DNA of 64,000 bases, from assembly GCA_022266195.1 (NCBI GenBank), contig WHVY01000007.1, positions 1,550,001-1,614,000 on the forward strand. The letters are read 5' to 3'. The position numbers were made by a program, and so were the translations under genes. The notes beneath the pieces are model-generated. The model had not been told where the DNA came from. It made no database searches and saw only the letters and a program-made list of their open reading frames with translations. Shown in pieces: positions 36,501 to 48,300 of the stretch (position 1 is the first letter of the stretch; every line of letters starts with the position of its first letter). The stretch comes from Tetranychus cinnabarinus (taxonomy: Eukaryota; Arthropoda; Arachnida; Trombidiformes; Tetranychidae).

Positions 36501-39500
36501 TGTTTAATGCAGCTTTACCTATCAAACCTTTAACCTTACTTGCTATAAGGTTTTAATAATTCCATTTTTAGAGCAATTAATCACGTAAAATGAAAGATCA
36601 GTTAACAGTTCTTGGAGGTTGAGTATAATTTCCAATGTGAGAGTTAAAAATTTTGATTGATTGTGTTGATAGTGTTTCATTTTTTGCCTAAAATTGGAAA
36701 CCTCAAAGACAGCCTAAGCTTAACAGTGTTACGGTCAGTTGTAAAGTGAAAGTTGTTGCTATTTTCAGTGAAGTCAGCTGAAATCATATTAGATAACAAT
36801 TAATCATCCAAATAAATAAAATTGAATTTCACACTTTAAGTTGAATATAAATATTTTATGAAAACGAGAAAATTGTTTGTTAAAATGTTTCAACACCATT
36901 CGTGAAGCCATTTTTTCATTACAATCAAAAAACAAAGGCAACAAAACTAGGAAACTTGAACTGAGCTGAACTCAACTTGCAACTGAAATGAGGCGAGAAA
37001 ATCTGTAAAATCTTGTTGAAAAAATGTTCAGCTTTTCCTTTTTGGCCTTTTATTCATTTTTGACATGAGAAGATGAAAAATAGTGGTTTGCATGATGAAA
37101 CATCATCAGAATGAATCAGTTCAGGTTCAGGTTGAGTTAATTTAATATCGTAACAAAAAAGCCCAAGACTTGAAAAGGATCAAAACTACATTGTTAACAT
37201 TTTGTTAATTGTTGCTGATCAACAAACAAATGATCAAATGTTTCGCTTTACCCAAATCAAACCATGTTTACCTTTTTTTTCAATTGTAATCCGAGTTTTG
37301 GCTCGTTGAGAATCTGTAATGAAAATAAGAATCAAATTAATTTAATTTTTTCGATTGAATGGTAATTATGATTGAAATTAAACACAAACAATCATAATGT
37401 ATTTGAATGGAAACAAAACTAAAATCAAATCTAGAAACGGCAAAACTTGTCTTCAGTGGCTATTGATTAGCTTTCAATCGTGATTTTTTCTCGTTTTTGT
37501 CTCTTCTCGCAATTTTAGATTAATTAATTGATTATTAATAGCTCATTATTGATTGCTCTTAAATTACAAATGTATTGATTGATTTTGTATTTATTGAATA
37601 GCAACAAATAAAAGTATCATTTCCCTTGTGATAAACCTTTCCTTCAATTGTTATTATCTCAGCTGAACTGAGCATCTCACTGAATCATTCATTCCAACCT
37701 CTTTTTGATTATAGGGTATTCTTATAGGATATTCAGTCATGATACAGATTATCCTGTCAAACATGGAATCATCCAAAATCATTTGATAAAATAAACAAAT
37801 AATCTTTAGTTATTAAAATAAAGGCTGGTTAAAGGTGAGATCCAAAAAACGAAGTGAATGTACTTTTATAGCCAACTTGAACAGTATTGAGGTCCTTCCA
37901 TGTAAATTGTTTCAATATCTTGAATATTTGATTGTTGATCTGCTAATCAATTTGGGTCAATGTTGGCTAGTCTCTGAGTTGGTCTTGTTCAACTTGATTT
38001 TGACTAATTGATGTAATTGTTAAAGTGTGAATGTCATTGAGATTTATGTTGTTGAATCTTTTATGCTACAATCAAGAGGTTTATGGTGATTCCCATTGAG
38101 ATTAAGGTTTGAATTGATGAGATGTCACAGTAAAACAAATGAAAAGGAAGGAAATAATCAAATGAAGATGAATTTGACACATGGATTGAATCACAGTTTA
38201 GCAGAACCTGGAGTTAATCAAAGGTTAATAACAATCAGGGCAGGTAAATGTAAACAGTTAGGTAAGAGCCTTTTTTATAATTGTTGGTCTAAAATGGTTA
38301 TTAAACTACTTAATGCTTATTACTCGAGATATTTCTATTAATAAATTGTAACATATCAACCAAAAAAAGGAAGCAACTGCAAGTAAATACAACAAGGTTT
38401 ACAAAATAAACGAGACAGTAAATAAAATGTATTACGAAAATTGAATAATAATAGTTGAAGTTTGTACTTCTTGCTTGCTTGCCTTTTTTCAGAGATATAA
38501 TGATAATAATAGGAATAACATTCAGTTGATGATGAAGATGATAATGTATAACAAGATGATAACAGCAAAAAAAGTAAGGAGAAGAAATATGATGATAAAA
38601 GTTGGAAAATATTTGGAAATGAAGAAGAAGAAGTAAAAAATGTATTCAAGTTAAGGGTGATTAACATTATATCTATTACAATTTTGTAGCCATATATCTA
38701 TGTATTTATATGGCAGCGGTTCACATTAGCATTATCTTAAATCTTGAACATTTAGGGTGAAACAAACGAAGAAATAAAATCTGAAAATTTACATTTCAGT
38801 TCATTTTACCCAAAATATTTGTATATTTAGGTACGTCTATTTATATATTAAGGTAGTTTCAAGAATCTCTCAGCATGATAATAACTAAATGTTTTAAGTA
38901 TTATCAACAGTTAAGACTTTCGTATTTTCCTCTTCTTCTTCTCCATCCAAATAAAATTGAATAAACCAGATACATTGAGGAGTCAATGAAACATGGAGTT
39001 GAACAACTGGGAAGCTCAAATGGTTTAGCTTTAGCTTGTTGTACGTGTTGGAAAGATATGTAGGAATGGTTTTCTTCCTTCTCTTCAAATTATTCCTCAT
39101 CCTCTTCATCTTTTGCCTTTAAAAATGAAATGATGGAAGAAAAAAAAATTAATAAAAAAGTTTTCATCAAGAATTGAAAATTGGCTCTCCAGAGTTATTT
39201 TAACCTATTAGATAATGTTAGTGCCTTGAAATAGCTTATTTTCACTATTTATCGGGCAGTTTCATTTGACGATTTTCAATATTGTTCAATATAAAGAAAC
39301 CAATTTCATGAAGAGTGTTACATTTGAAATAATTTAATAAAATTAAAAATTGTTATTCAACAAGACTATGTCAAGAACTGAGGATAAATCTAACATTTTC
39401 TAATAGGTTAGCATATTTTTTACCTCACAATGTATTTCCTTTGCTTTCAAGGAGTCTTTACATGATTGAAGTGTGTTTTTGATGATGATGATGATAAAAT

Positions 39501-40315
39501 GACGAGTATGAAGAGATGGAGGAAGGAAGAGATGTAAACTCATCTTAACCTTTACCTCAACTTGTTAGAATCACTTTTGAAGCAAACAAAATGTTGTCAA
39601 TTTGTCCTTTTTTTGTCTTACATTCACTTTACATTGACATTTTTCAAGTTGAATATTTCAAACCACAAGGATAGTAACGCTAACATAATAAAATATTTAA
39701 TCACTAATAAATTGCACAAAATTTAACACTTGACTTTCCAAAACAATTTACACTAATTTGTTAAACAATATCTAATTTTAATCACAGATTGAAAAAGCTA
39801 AACATAGCACCATGTGAAGGCAATTTTAAGCGCCATTCAAAGAGAATTCTTTTTCCCTTTTGTTACTAATTATTAATATTTATTTTTTGCGTAAGATGGC
39901 GACTTGAAAAAATAGCAAAAAGTTGTTGCAAAAAAATAAACAACACGATGAAAGCATTTATGAATAAATTATCACCAATTAAGGCTCTTATTTAAACGTT
40001 TATCTACTTACATGAAATGTATACAATTATGGATCCGACCGCAATTAAAATTAGAAGTACTATTCCAAGGATCAAGAGTGATAATAAAATGTAAAAGGAA
40101 CCTTTTCGCCGATATAATAAAGTTGGAGATAGATGCTGTTGTATTGTAGCTGTTGAACTGTGCTCAACATATGGATTATAACGTAAACAGTTACCATTTG
40201 TTGGCGGATTTTCCAACAATTTAGGCTCAATTGTATCCTTACGTGATTTAACTATTGACCTAGGATGACCATTGGAATCACTGGTAACAATGGATTGCAT
40301 TGATTTGATGACCAT
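21495..40315 (-). CDS. agrin-like transmembrane protein with eight follistatin/Kazal modules
   Basis: Eight exons on minus: 40315-40012, 37313-37272, 35948-35733, 28600-28310, 27107-26721, 25801-25274, 22585-22376 and 22150-21495. All junctions are GT-AG and phase 1; the total is 2634 bases, 877 residues plus stop. A cytosolic N-terminus of about 75 residues precedes a single transmembrane anchor (about 77-100) and a 14-residue micro-exon. Then come eight cysteine-rich modules, one each in exons 3, 4, 5 and 7 and two each in exons 6 and 8. They show the EGF-like half and the Kazal signature (VCGSDG-x-x-Y, CEL, C). This matches the N-terminal half of transmembrane agrin. The laminin-G, EGF and SEA domains of agrin are missing: the frame stops 8 residues after the last module. 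Exon 5 has a Thr-rich insert and exon 8 an Asp/Ser/His-rich linker between modules. A role in extracellular-matrix or protease binding is inferred. Confidence 0.85.
22690..22825. repeat. degenerate direct repeat in an intron, copy 1
   Basis: Contains ACCAGTTTATAAG and TAATCTGATCAGAAAA blocks that recur in degenerate form at about 23145-23240, on the other side of the MITE at 22857-23012. Both are in the intron between exons 6 and 7 of the agrin-like gene. Confidence 0.5.
22857..23012. mobile_element. 156-base MITE with perfect 39-base terminal inverted repeats
   Basis: Arms 22857-22895 and 22974-23012 are exact reverse complements, starting TAAAGGGTGTTGCG, with a 78-base centre. A TA at each outer edge fits TA target-site preference. 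It is non-coding, lies within an intron of the agrin-like gene, and perfect arms imply recent insertion or constraint. Confidence 0.88.
23145..23240. repeat. degenerate direct repeat in an intron, copy 2
   Basis: Counterpart of 22690-22825, sharing GCCAGTTTATAAG and TAATCTGGTCAGAAAA blocks. Origin unknown. Confidence 0.5.
23936..23943 (+). promoter_or_regulatory. TATTTAAA core-promoter box of PLAT paralog E
   Basis: TATTTAAA 68 bases before the ATG, preceded by GATTATTGATAAATTG, which matches the upstream block of paralog C. Confidence 0.55.
24004..24798 (+). CDS. secreted single PLAT-domain protein, paralog E, nested in an intron
   Basis: Exons 24004-24073, 24138-24267, 24331-24522 and 24705-24798 (70, 130, 192 and 94 bases) encode 161 residues. 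A signal peptide is followed by the PLAT-like domain with a SYEVIVKTAD strand, the ITCVYLRWSLASPYNP block, and a KFCP...C pair. The third intron is longer (182 bases) than in the paralogs. Exons 1 and 2 and the first intron are closest to paralog D, while exon 3 is diverged (YFDPIIV, extra Cys). This suggests gene conversion or a recent duplication followed by local divergence. AATAAA at 24856-24861. The whole gene lies on the opposite strand within the intron between exons 6 and 7 of the agrin-like gene. Confidence 0.87.
28873..28892. repeat. CAT trinucleotide repeat
   Basis: Uninterrupted ATC/CAT microsatellite in an intron. Confidence 0.85.
33486..34055. mobile_element. ~570-base foldback element with ~190-base arms
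   Basis: The left arm (about 33499-33693) and right arm (about 33834-34035) are imperfect reverse complements. They share blocks such as CAATCCAACACATCTACC, ACAAAATTGTCCAC and CTTTAGAGTGGC with their complements. The centre contains a further small palindrome (TTTTTGACCACTTTGG). The outer ends carry several ACCGG/CACCGT-type short repeats. No coding capacity is supported; the plus frame from 33992 only reads through the right arm. It is a non-autonomous foldback transposon in the intron between exons 3 and 4 of the agrin-like gene. Confidence 0.8.
37314..40011 (-). other. 2.7 kb first intron of the agrin-like gene
   Basis: Non-coding and AT-rich. Small frames (38096-38341 plus; 38356-38667 and 38894-39109 minus) look compositional. 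Confidence 0.55.
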
Positions 40316-40527
40316 CTTGCATTTATACACATAAAGCTTTGCTAACTTTAGCTACTTTTTATTAATCGCTGGTAAAGACGTTTCTGGTCAAACTACCGTA
40401 ACTCCAATAACTCAATAATCACTTTTGGGTAAAAACCGTCACCAATTAATCAGGTAAGTTAAAAAGTTTTAATCCATTTCAAGTAAAGTTGTTTAGTTTT
40501 CACTTTGCACCTTGTTCAAGTTTAAAG

Positions 40528-40716
40528 ATGAAACTGTTTTCATCTATTCACTTCATTAGTCTTTTGAGTTTTTGCAAACATTCTTTTTCTTCTGTTGATT
40601 TGAATCCATATTTGAGTAAAAATTACACAGTAATTATTTTCGATAATGGATGTTACATTAAATCAAATTGTACAATTGATTATGGGTATTACCATTATTT
40701 TTTAAACAAGTTGTAA
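40528..40716 (+). CDS. possible 62-residue secreted peptide
   Basis: The frame starts MKLFSSIHFISLLSF, a credible signal peptide ending near a Ser-Ser cleavage region. A mature part of about 40 residues follows, with two cysteines (NGCYIKSNCT) and many Tyr and Asn. It is intronless and lies about 210 bases upstream of the agrin-like gene's start in divergent orientation. No family recognised. AT-rich DNA can generate such frames by chance, so support is limited to the signal-peptide pattern. Confidence 0.28.
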   Translation: MKLFSSIHFISLLSFCKHSFSSVDLNPYLSKNYTVIIFDNGCYIKSNCTIDYGYYHYFLNKL

Positions 40717-40719
40717 AGT

Positions 40720-43700
40720 GAAGTTTATTGCCTATGAAAAAAGAGGCAAAGAAAAAAGTTTGCAAAACAAAAATTAGATGATGAGGAAGAAGAAAGAAGT
40801 TGAGTGATGATAATGATGATGATGTTACTTTTGAAGAGCGTAAAATAAGTAAAAATGAAACAAGAATCACTTCAGTTCATTGCTGGGAGTTCAGAAACGA
40901 GATAAAAGACTTTACATTATCATGCGTATAAATGTCTTATCATCTTCCATCTTCCATCTTCCCTCATCTCGCTTACTCCATTCATATAATATAATATAAT
41001 AAATATAAATTTTCTCACTCCAAGTTTAATTTTTCACTCCCCAGGATGATCAATTTCGTTGAAGACCCATTCCATCACCCTTTGGCATCATCATAATAAT
41101 CATCCTCATCAAGTGCTTTACTGTGTTTACCTGCTCAATGCTTTTCCAAAGTAATCGCGTGTCAATCCCTTGAGGCCTTTTTAAACAATTTGTCTTACTT
41201 TTTTGGTTGATCATCACTCTTTTCAAGCCAAAGGACAAAAGACAGCACACAATGGTCAACCATTTTCACCAACCTTTCACTTTTTGATCAACCCTTGAAG
41301 TTTAAAATTCAGAGCTGCTTCATGAATTACCAAAGCTTTAACCGAGATTTAATTATCCTCCAAAGTTGGTCTTGTTTTTTGGGGTGATAATCAGGTTGGA
41401 AGGATCAATTGAAGAGTCAAAGAGGATCAAATGGTTAGGGTTGACCAAAGGACTAAATTGATGATTTTACAGTAAAGAAAAGCGAAACTCTTGAATCTAT
41501 TGAATTAAGATCGTTTGGAGAGCGACAAGATAAAGAAAAAGATTTCCTGAAAAACCATTATTAATGCTAATGAGGTTGATTGAATAAGTAAGCGATGAAA
41601 CTGATGATGATACTGAAAATAATAATAATATAAATTGAAATGGTCATTAATTTGACATTAATGTCTGTGAGCTTTTATTTATTTGAATTGCTCATTGTAA
41701 GTGATTACAAGTAATAATATGATATAAAAAAAGGTGAACCTCTCTTTACACTCATTTCAATCCCAAAAGATGAGATTGGTACAGATCACAGTCTCATACC
41801 TTTACGGATTTATGTCATTATCATGTGGTTAACTTGAGATTTCAAATGTTATATCTTTATACTTATATGCCTTTTTATTTTTATCATCTTACAGGGACTG
41901 AAACTTGAAGCTGATACAAAAGCATGAAGGAAAGTGGCACCGAAAGTGGCTTTAATTTGTTATGATGGCCAAAATGGGGATTCCCTTTAATAGACATTTG
42001 TTGGAATATTTCACTTTTTATCTTCCTCTTCATCCTCATGCTCTTCCTTTTTCCTCTCCATCTTACATGGATTATTGTAAGATTACTTGTAAGATTTATT
42101 CCCAGAAGATGTGCTTTTACTTTTTGTTTCATCTTGCCATCATCATCAACAATACAAGGAGAGGAAAGGGTTTCAGCCATTAAAAAAAGAGCAAGAAAAA
42201 GCCAACCATGGATGGAACCGATTGACGATCTAGAAAATGATTTGTGACCAATTCAACTCTAATGTTAATCATATCATCATTAAGTCAATGTTAATTGTCT
42301 TAAGGTTAGACCATTGTTGAATCTTACATTGGTAATGATTGTAAATCATTTTTGATTTTATAATTTGGTGCAATTTTCAAAAGGTTCATAACATTAGCTT
42401 CATTTGTTAGGTAATTTTTCAGCCTTTTCAGAGTTCCTTTTGATTTAAGGTTTTCTTTCAGCCTCATTTTTGGCTTCCCTGGTATTGTTCAAACCTTTAA
42501 TTGTATTGTACACAAACACACACAATGTTGCCTTCCTTCAAATCAAACAAATCCGCTTGAAAAGCAAGCTTTAATCAAGATGAATTTCATGATGTTGATG
42601 ATGGTGGAGAAAAAACTAGAAACTGAAGACAAAGAAAAGTAACTTTTTTTGAATTGAAGGAGGCAAACACTGTGCTCAAAGATGCCTTAGTTAAGATGAT
42701 GGTTTTTTACTGTTGAATTTTCTTGCTCATAACACTAACGACAATCAAGTCATTTATTTCATCTCAAGAGGACTAAATGAAAAATAATTTGACAATAATT
42801 TGATAATAAATATGTTTCCTTCAAACATTACCTTCAAATCATATCGAGTGAAATGGTGTATTTAAACACTGATTAGTTTTTCCTTAGAACGCTGTTCACT
42901 TTACTATTCAATTTCAATTTGGTCTTCAATTGAATTTATATTGTAATATTGTAAATATCAATATGATTTACTTTTACCATTCATCTTGTCAAGTTACCAT
43001 TCAAACATTGAACCTTTCCATTCATTGATTATTCAACTGATTTGTTATAAATATGTAAAACAAGACACAATTTTGTATTTATTATCATTGTTTTTTTTCT
43101 TACTTCAACATTTATCATCTTGTCATATCAAGATAAACTGTTTTTTATCATTTATTCACACATGAATCTGAATGAAAAATAGCCTGGAAAAGGTGAAAAC
43201 AAAGTCAAACTGGGAAAATGTGAATCAACATTGGAAAAAGAGAGAACACGATTTACATGAAAAATTGGTTGACAATTGAGTGTAACTTTATTAATTTACA
43301 TGTGAATGGAACATCAAATTTTAATGAATCAAGTCAATTGTAAATGTTGTTGACTTGCTTTGGTCAAATGTGTGATTGGCATTTTCAAATGTTTCAACAT
43401 TTCGTCTCCTTTTACCTTCCAACTCAACTTTTACTCCTAATTGTATTTAAATTAATCAGCCAAATTAAATTGTAAAAAGCATCTTAAACTATCCAAAGTA
43501 AATTGAATTTAAATCCCAAACTCAAGCTTTTGTTGTCCAACTCCAACCTACAAAATGACATCTTTTCATCTTCCATCTTCTTGCAGTTCAATATCCAAGT
43601 TAACCAAATGAAAAGCCAGATGAGGCTGATGGTGATGATAATGACGATAATTCACATGAAATGAATCCACTTGGCTTCAAATTGCTGAACAGCAGCAATA

Positions 43701-44899
43701 ATGGTTCAACCAATTTTCAAAGTCAAAACAATCATTTAAATCCATCGTTTTTGTCTTCTCCTCATTTCATCCTTTTCTTCATCATCCATCAACCTTTTTC
43801 AGACCAAAGTAGAAGCAACAATATCCAAGAAAAGACCCCAAAACAGGGTTAAAATGTAAGCAAAAAATACCTTTTTTAAGGTTGAAATTTTCTTCTTCAA
43901 ATCTTAAAACAAAAAGTCTTGTTTCGTCTCCATAGACCTATTTATTTATTATTATTGAACTGTCTTTATCATCCTTCTCCTCTCTCTCTCTCTCTATTTG
44001 TCTTCATCATCATCTTCTCCGAGTCTTTGTTTTCATCAAAAAATGTAACATGAAAAAACTGAAGCAATTGAACTTGAAAAAAACAAGCTCAAGCCTGGCT
44101 GAACAGCGATTACCGTCAATGCATTTCATCCTTCTTGATCTTCATTTGTATCATTCTTATCCTCATCATCCTCATCATCTTTTACTCCTACTTTGTCTTC
44201 AAATTTTCAGATAAAAAAAACAATCTTTTATGTAAAAAAATCGTTCCTTGTCATTTGTTGTCTTTTTTTGGGCAAGATTGAAGCATGACTTGATGGGAAA
44301 GGTTTAAAAGTGGATTTAACCCTTTCTATTGTACTTCGATTGTCACAGTGATTGGTAACTTGAAGTATAATTAAATAGTTTAATCACAGTCAACATTTCA
44401 AGAAATCTTTTAGGGTTCATCTGATTGTTTGAAATGTTGCTTGTTTATCAATATTCAAGTTGCTCGTTTTGTTGTTCAATTGATTAACTCAGAAACCCAA
44501 TGATGATTACGATGATGGCGATAAAAATGAGCATAAATCAGCCTTTAGGCTTTGGGTTGTTTTAATCTTGTAAAAGTCAAGTTTGGGTTGATAAATGTTT
44601 ACCTAAAATTAGCCTGGTGCTAATTAGATTTGATTGACAATTAGCTGTTATAGAGACAGCTGTTTGATTGACTGCCAGTGTTAATTGATGAAATTATGTT
44701 GATGAGGTTGCTGAGTGAAAGATAAACCAGTTCACAATTTGATACCTTTCATCATTACTTTTATTATTATCATAAAGCTTTTTATCACAATTTAAAATAA
44801 AACCCTTTTTTCTTTGAAATTTTCATTGCTTACAGAATGGATAAGCTTTGAATTATGATATGGAGGAAAAACTGGTTATCGGGTTGACCAAGTTGAAGT
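40720..44899. other. 4 kb gene-poor region
   Basis: No gene supported. Overlapping antisense frames at 41884-42247 and an acidic/Asn-rich plus stretch at about 43614-43852 were inspected; none has a recognisable family or consistent splice pattern. Pyrimidine-rich and TCATCA tracts occur at 43920-44210. Confidence 0.45.
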
Positions 44900-45346
44900 C
44901 TATTTTTCGGTTACAAATTTTTCAATATCATCTCGTAATTGTGTGATTGATTGGATTGCCTTCTCGTCAAAGGAATGGCTTTTTTTGTCAACTGCACAAA
45001 CGGTTCCTTGGATTGTACCATCAGGACCATGGAGAGGAACACCAATGTAGGAAATTAGGCCAAACTTTTGTGCATCAACATTATCCTTCCATTCCTCTGA
45101 TTGGGTTGAATCATTAACAACTAAGAGACCATTTGTTTCAATCACTTTTTCACAGTACAATTTTTTATCCGGTTTACGAAGTTCTTCCATGCCAAGAGGA
45201 AATTTATCAGCTTCAGGTCCACCAGAGAGGTCAACTTTTACTGATAAGTCATCTGATTTCATGACCAACACATTGGATACATTTAAATCAATGGCAAGCT
45301 GATTAAGTCGAGCTTGAAAATCTTCAATTTTAGCATCAACAGCCAT
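44900..45346 (-). CDS. stand-alone GAF-domain protein, bacterial-like
   Basis: An intronless 148-residue frame with a clean ATG. The fold is a single GAF domain over about residues 5-145. The core contains LYCEKVIE (63-70), LLVVND (74-79), the strand ISYIGVPL (98-105), the hairpin GPDGTIQGTVCAVD (107-120) and a C-terminal helix. GAF domains bind small ligands such as cyclic nucleotides, haem or chromophores, usually in front of kinase or cyclase domains. Here no output domain is attached. The YCE...V...LVV...D...Y.GVPL pattern is typical of bacterial GAF sensors and differs from animal phosphodiesterase GAF domains. With the lack of introns this suggests ancient transfer from bacteria, which is inference. 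No signal peptide, so cytosolic. The ligand cannot be read from the sequence. Confidence 0.85.
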   Translation of the reverse strand: MAVDAKIEDFQARLNQLAIDLNVSNVLVMKSDDLSVKVDLSGGPEADKFPLGMEELRKPDKKLYCEKVIETNGLLVVNDSTQSEEWKDNVDAQKFGLISYIGVPLHGPDGTIQGTVCAVDKKSHSFDEKAIQSITQLRDDIEKFVTEK

Positions 45347-45349
45347 GAT

Positions 45350-48300
45350 TGATTATTGATTATTAAACCATAAACGACACAGAGAGACACACACAAAGCA
45401 CAGGACACAAAAGAGAGTCAAAAATTAATCGTAAAGGAAGGCAATCAATTAATGCTCACCACTAATCACAGATCCGAAATCAATAAACAGATGATTTGAC
45501 AAAAACGCAAAGACTCTGTTTCACTGGAAAAATTACGATAAACAAAAAGGCCTGATGATTGATATTGATTACAATTGATGGATATTGAATTGATCTTAAT
45601 AAACCCAAAGAGAGCACAATTTACCAGAAAAAAATGAATTCAATTTGAATTATAACCTGAATCTGAACCAGAAGACTATCACAACTGTAAATGAGTTTGT
45701 AGCGAGTCAATGGAAAACTCAATGTTTAAAATGATGTTAGGTGGTGATGATGAGAATCACTAATTTTACGGTTCTTGATGTTGATGAAAAGGAGGAGATT
45801 GTAGTTGAAAAAGTTTAAAGGTTGAATGATCTGATTTAACATGAAAAAAATGGTGAACAAAAAAACGTCGAATTGAAATTTTGGGTAAAATAACTTTCGG
45901 TCAAAATCCGTTAAAATAACTATAAGGTTAACAATGCCTATTAACAGAGCTAAAGCCCGAAAAATAACCTGTTTTTAGTCAAACAAAAATTTTCAGGTAA
46001 AAATTGTAATCTCAACTATTTACCCTTTCCCACCATTATTATAAATTATTATTTAGTCTGGTTATTTCTTGTCTACTGATAATGATGAATACAATTGATT
46101 GACGGCTACATCTTTTTACTTTTGTGTTCTGCAACCTCATTCTCGTTCTTATTTTTGTGAATCTTTTTCTTTCTTTTTCCCTTCTCTCTCTCCTTTCATC
46201 GTTCATCATCATTATCAATTTCAATCCCGGAAATATTATCTTCGTGATCATCTTTTCACCTTCACGCAACCTTAACATTGACCTGAGCTAAGGTGTTTCT
46301 TAATTTAAACACGAAAAAATGATTGTCTATGTTTAGCTCAATTCAACTCAATTGTTCTGTATGCTTTTGTTACCTCTCTACTTGTGCATTCACTTTACAG
46401 GTTAATTTTGACTAAATTGTGATTCTTTACCTTCACCATCGACATGGTGATTGACAGTAACAATTTGATATAATCTTGACACAATCCATAAGATAATTTT
46501 TCAATCCACATTCAATAATGCATTAAAGTTGATAAACCTTTTTTCACTCAAGGTTTTAAGGTAACATTTACCTTATGTTTAATGATGGCATTTTTTTACC
46601 TTTTTTCCCTCTCAATTCTGCTACTCAATTGGGAAGTAGAAAGATTATCTCATCTTATATTTAATAGTTTGAATCAAAGTCTGCCTTATTTATCAACCAA
46701 AAGGTGTAATTTAAAGTGAGATCCCAATGAATTTGTTGATAAATTATTCCCACAGCCAAACCCATTTAATCTCAACCTTTGGCAACTCTTTTAGCCATGA
46801 AAATGAATATAATGAATTGAAAAAAAGTTCCAATTTGGTTGAGCTTTTTTTCTGCTTTTGATTAAAGATTGAAGTGTATTAGGACAAATAAATAAACGTT
46901 GATTGAAACTGTGAGTCAAGCAAAATTGTAAAAAAAACAAGCAAATGAAAGGTTTATGATGATGTAAGGTTCACTTGGATTATACATTGGTTAAGATTAT
47001 TCAATACAAAGTTGGCGGTTAAAAATTGAAAAGTCGGGGGAGAGACAAAAATGGTTGCCATCAATTAAACTGCATTTTAAGCTTCTTTTCTTGAAGCCAA
47101 TTTTATATTTTCAGTTTGTTTTTTTATTTATTTAATCTTGTGATGTTACAATATCAACAATTAATTGACAATTCAATGTCATTGGTTAATTGTGAGACTA
47201 TTTTTGTATACTTTTCCATTTCTAGTGTTACTTGTTGATTTAATGGAGTTCAAGTGTAAAAAAAGCTAAAACCAAGTCTATGGATGTCTGAATAGACAAA
47301 AAAAGCTAACTTCTGTGTCGACTTGTTTTTCTCACTTTAGACATTAAATGTGCTTTTGTTGATTTTTCTGGTTCTCATCATGGGTTGAATCATTCTGGAT
47401 GAGGGGCTAATTTAACCATACAATGGTTACCATCTTTGACAATTACAATTACCTTTTGAAATAACCTTCAATTCACCTGTCTTTGTTCTCATTCTATTCT
47501 CAACGTCTTCACCTTCACCATCATCATAATGCAAAGCTATTCCTGGTGTTCACTATGACTTGTTTGACTTGAGACAGCATGATTTTACCCTTTCTTTCAA
47601 CATCAAGAATGAATTGATTCACTCATCTTCTGGAATTTATGGTTATCTGATTCAACAGAGTGTTGAAATCAACACTTTTTTTCTTTAGATGCACCAAACC
47701 AAGACCTCTTCGCCTGTAAACAAGTAGTTTCAATCCTTTAAGGTGCGTAAAGATTAAATTAGCTATCTTTGATTTATCGTTGATTTCTTGGCTATCTTGA
47801 AATTCGATTAATCAAGTGTAAGGTGAAATTAAACTAATTACTTTCTATGTAATTTTTAAAATTTAATCGTTGACTTATTAATTTACATTTCTTGTTTTTT
47901 TTGTTTCAACTTCCCAGGCTGTTCACATGATGATTCCTAGGCAATGGAAAGTGTTTATTAAACTGGATACAAAACAAAAGGAAGAGCGTCATTAAAAAAT
48001 GGTTAACTCAGAATGGACTTGAACACAGGGAAACAAGCCAAAGCAGGAACAATCAGAAACTCAAACTTTAAGGATATACAAAATTATTTGTTGATTACAG
48101 TTAAATAACACAATACAGTTATATTTAACTGTTTGATTTGAAGTTGATGATGATCATTACTATTATGATTATGTTTATGGAAAGCAAAATAGTGTAATTG
48201 AACTTGAGGGCAATTTGAAAGAATCAAGTTCACCGATCTTTTTTTCTGCTTGTTGTTTCCTTCCTCATTTGAAAACCAATATTACATTTTCTTAAAGTAA

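Noticed and set aside
41884..42247. Overlapping frames on both strands, including a hydrophobic plus frame and a basic minus frame
   Set aside because: Neither has a motif, a signal for its start, or matching splice sites. They shadow each other in a pyrimidine-rich tract.
43614..43852. Acidic/Asn-rich plus frame with GAT repeats
   Set aside because: Opens only just after a stop, no convincing acceptor, and the composition is explained by a GAT/AAT-rich repeat.
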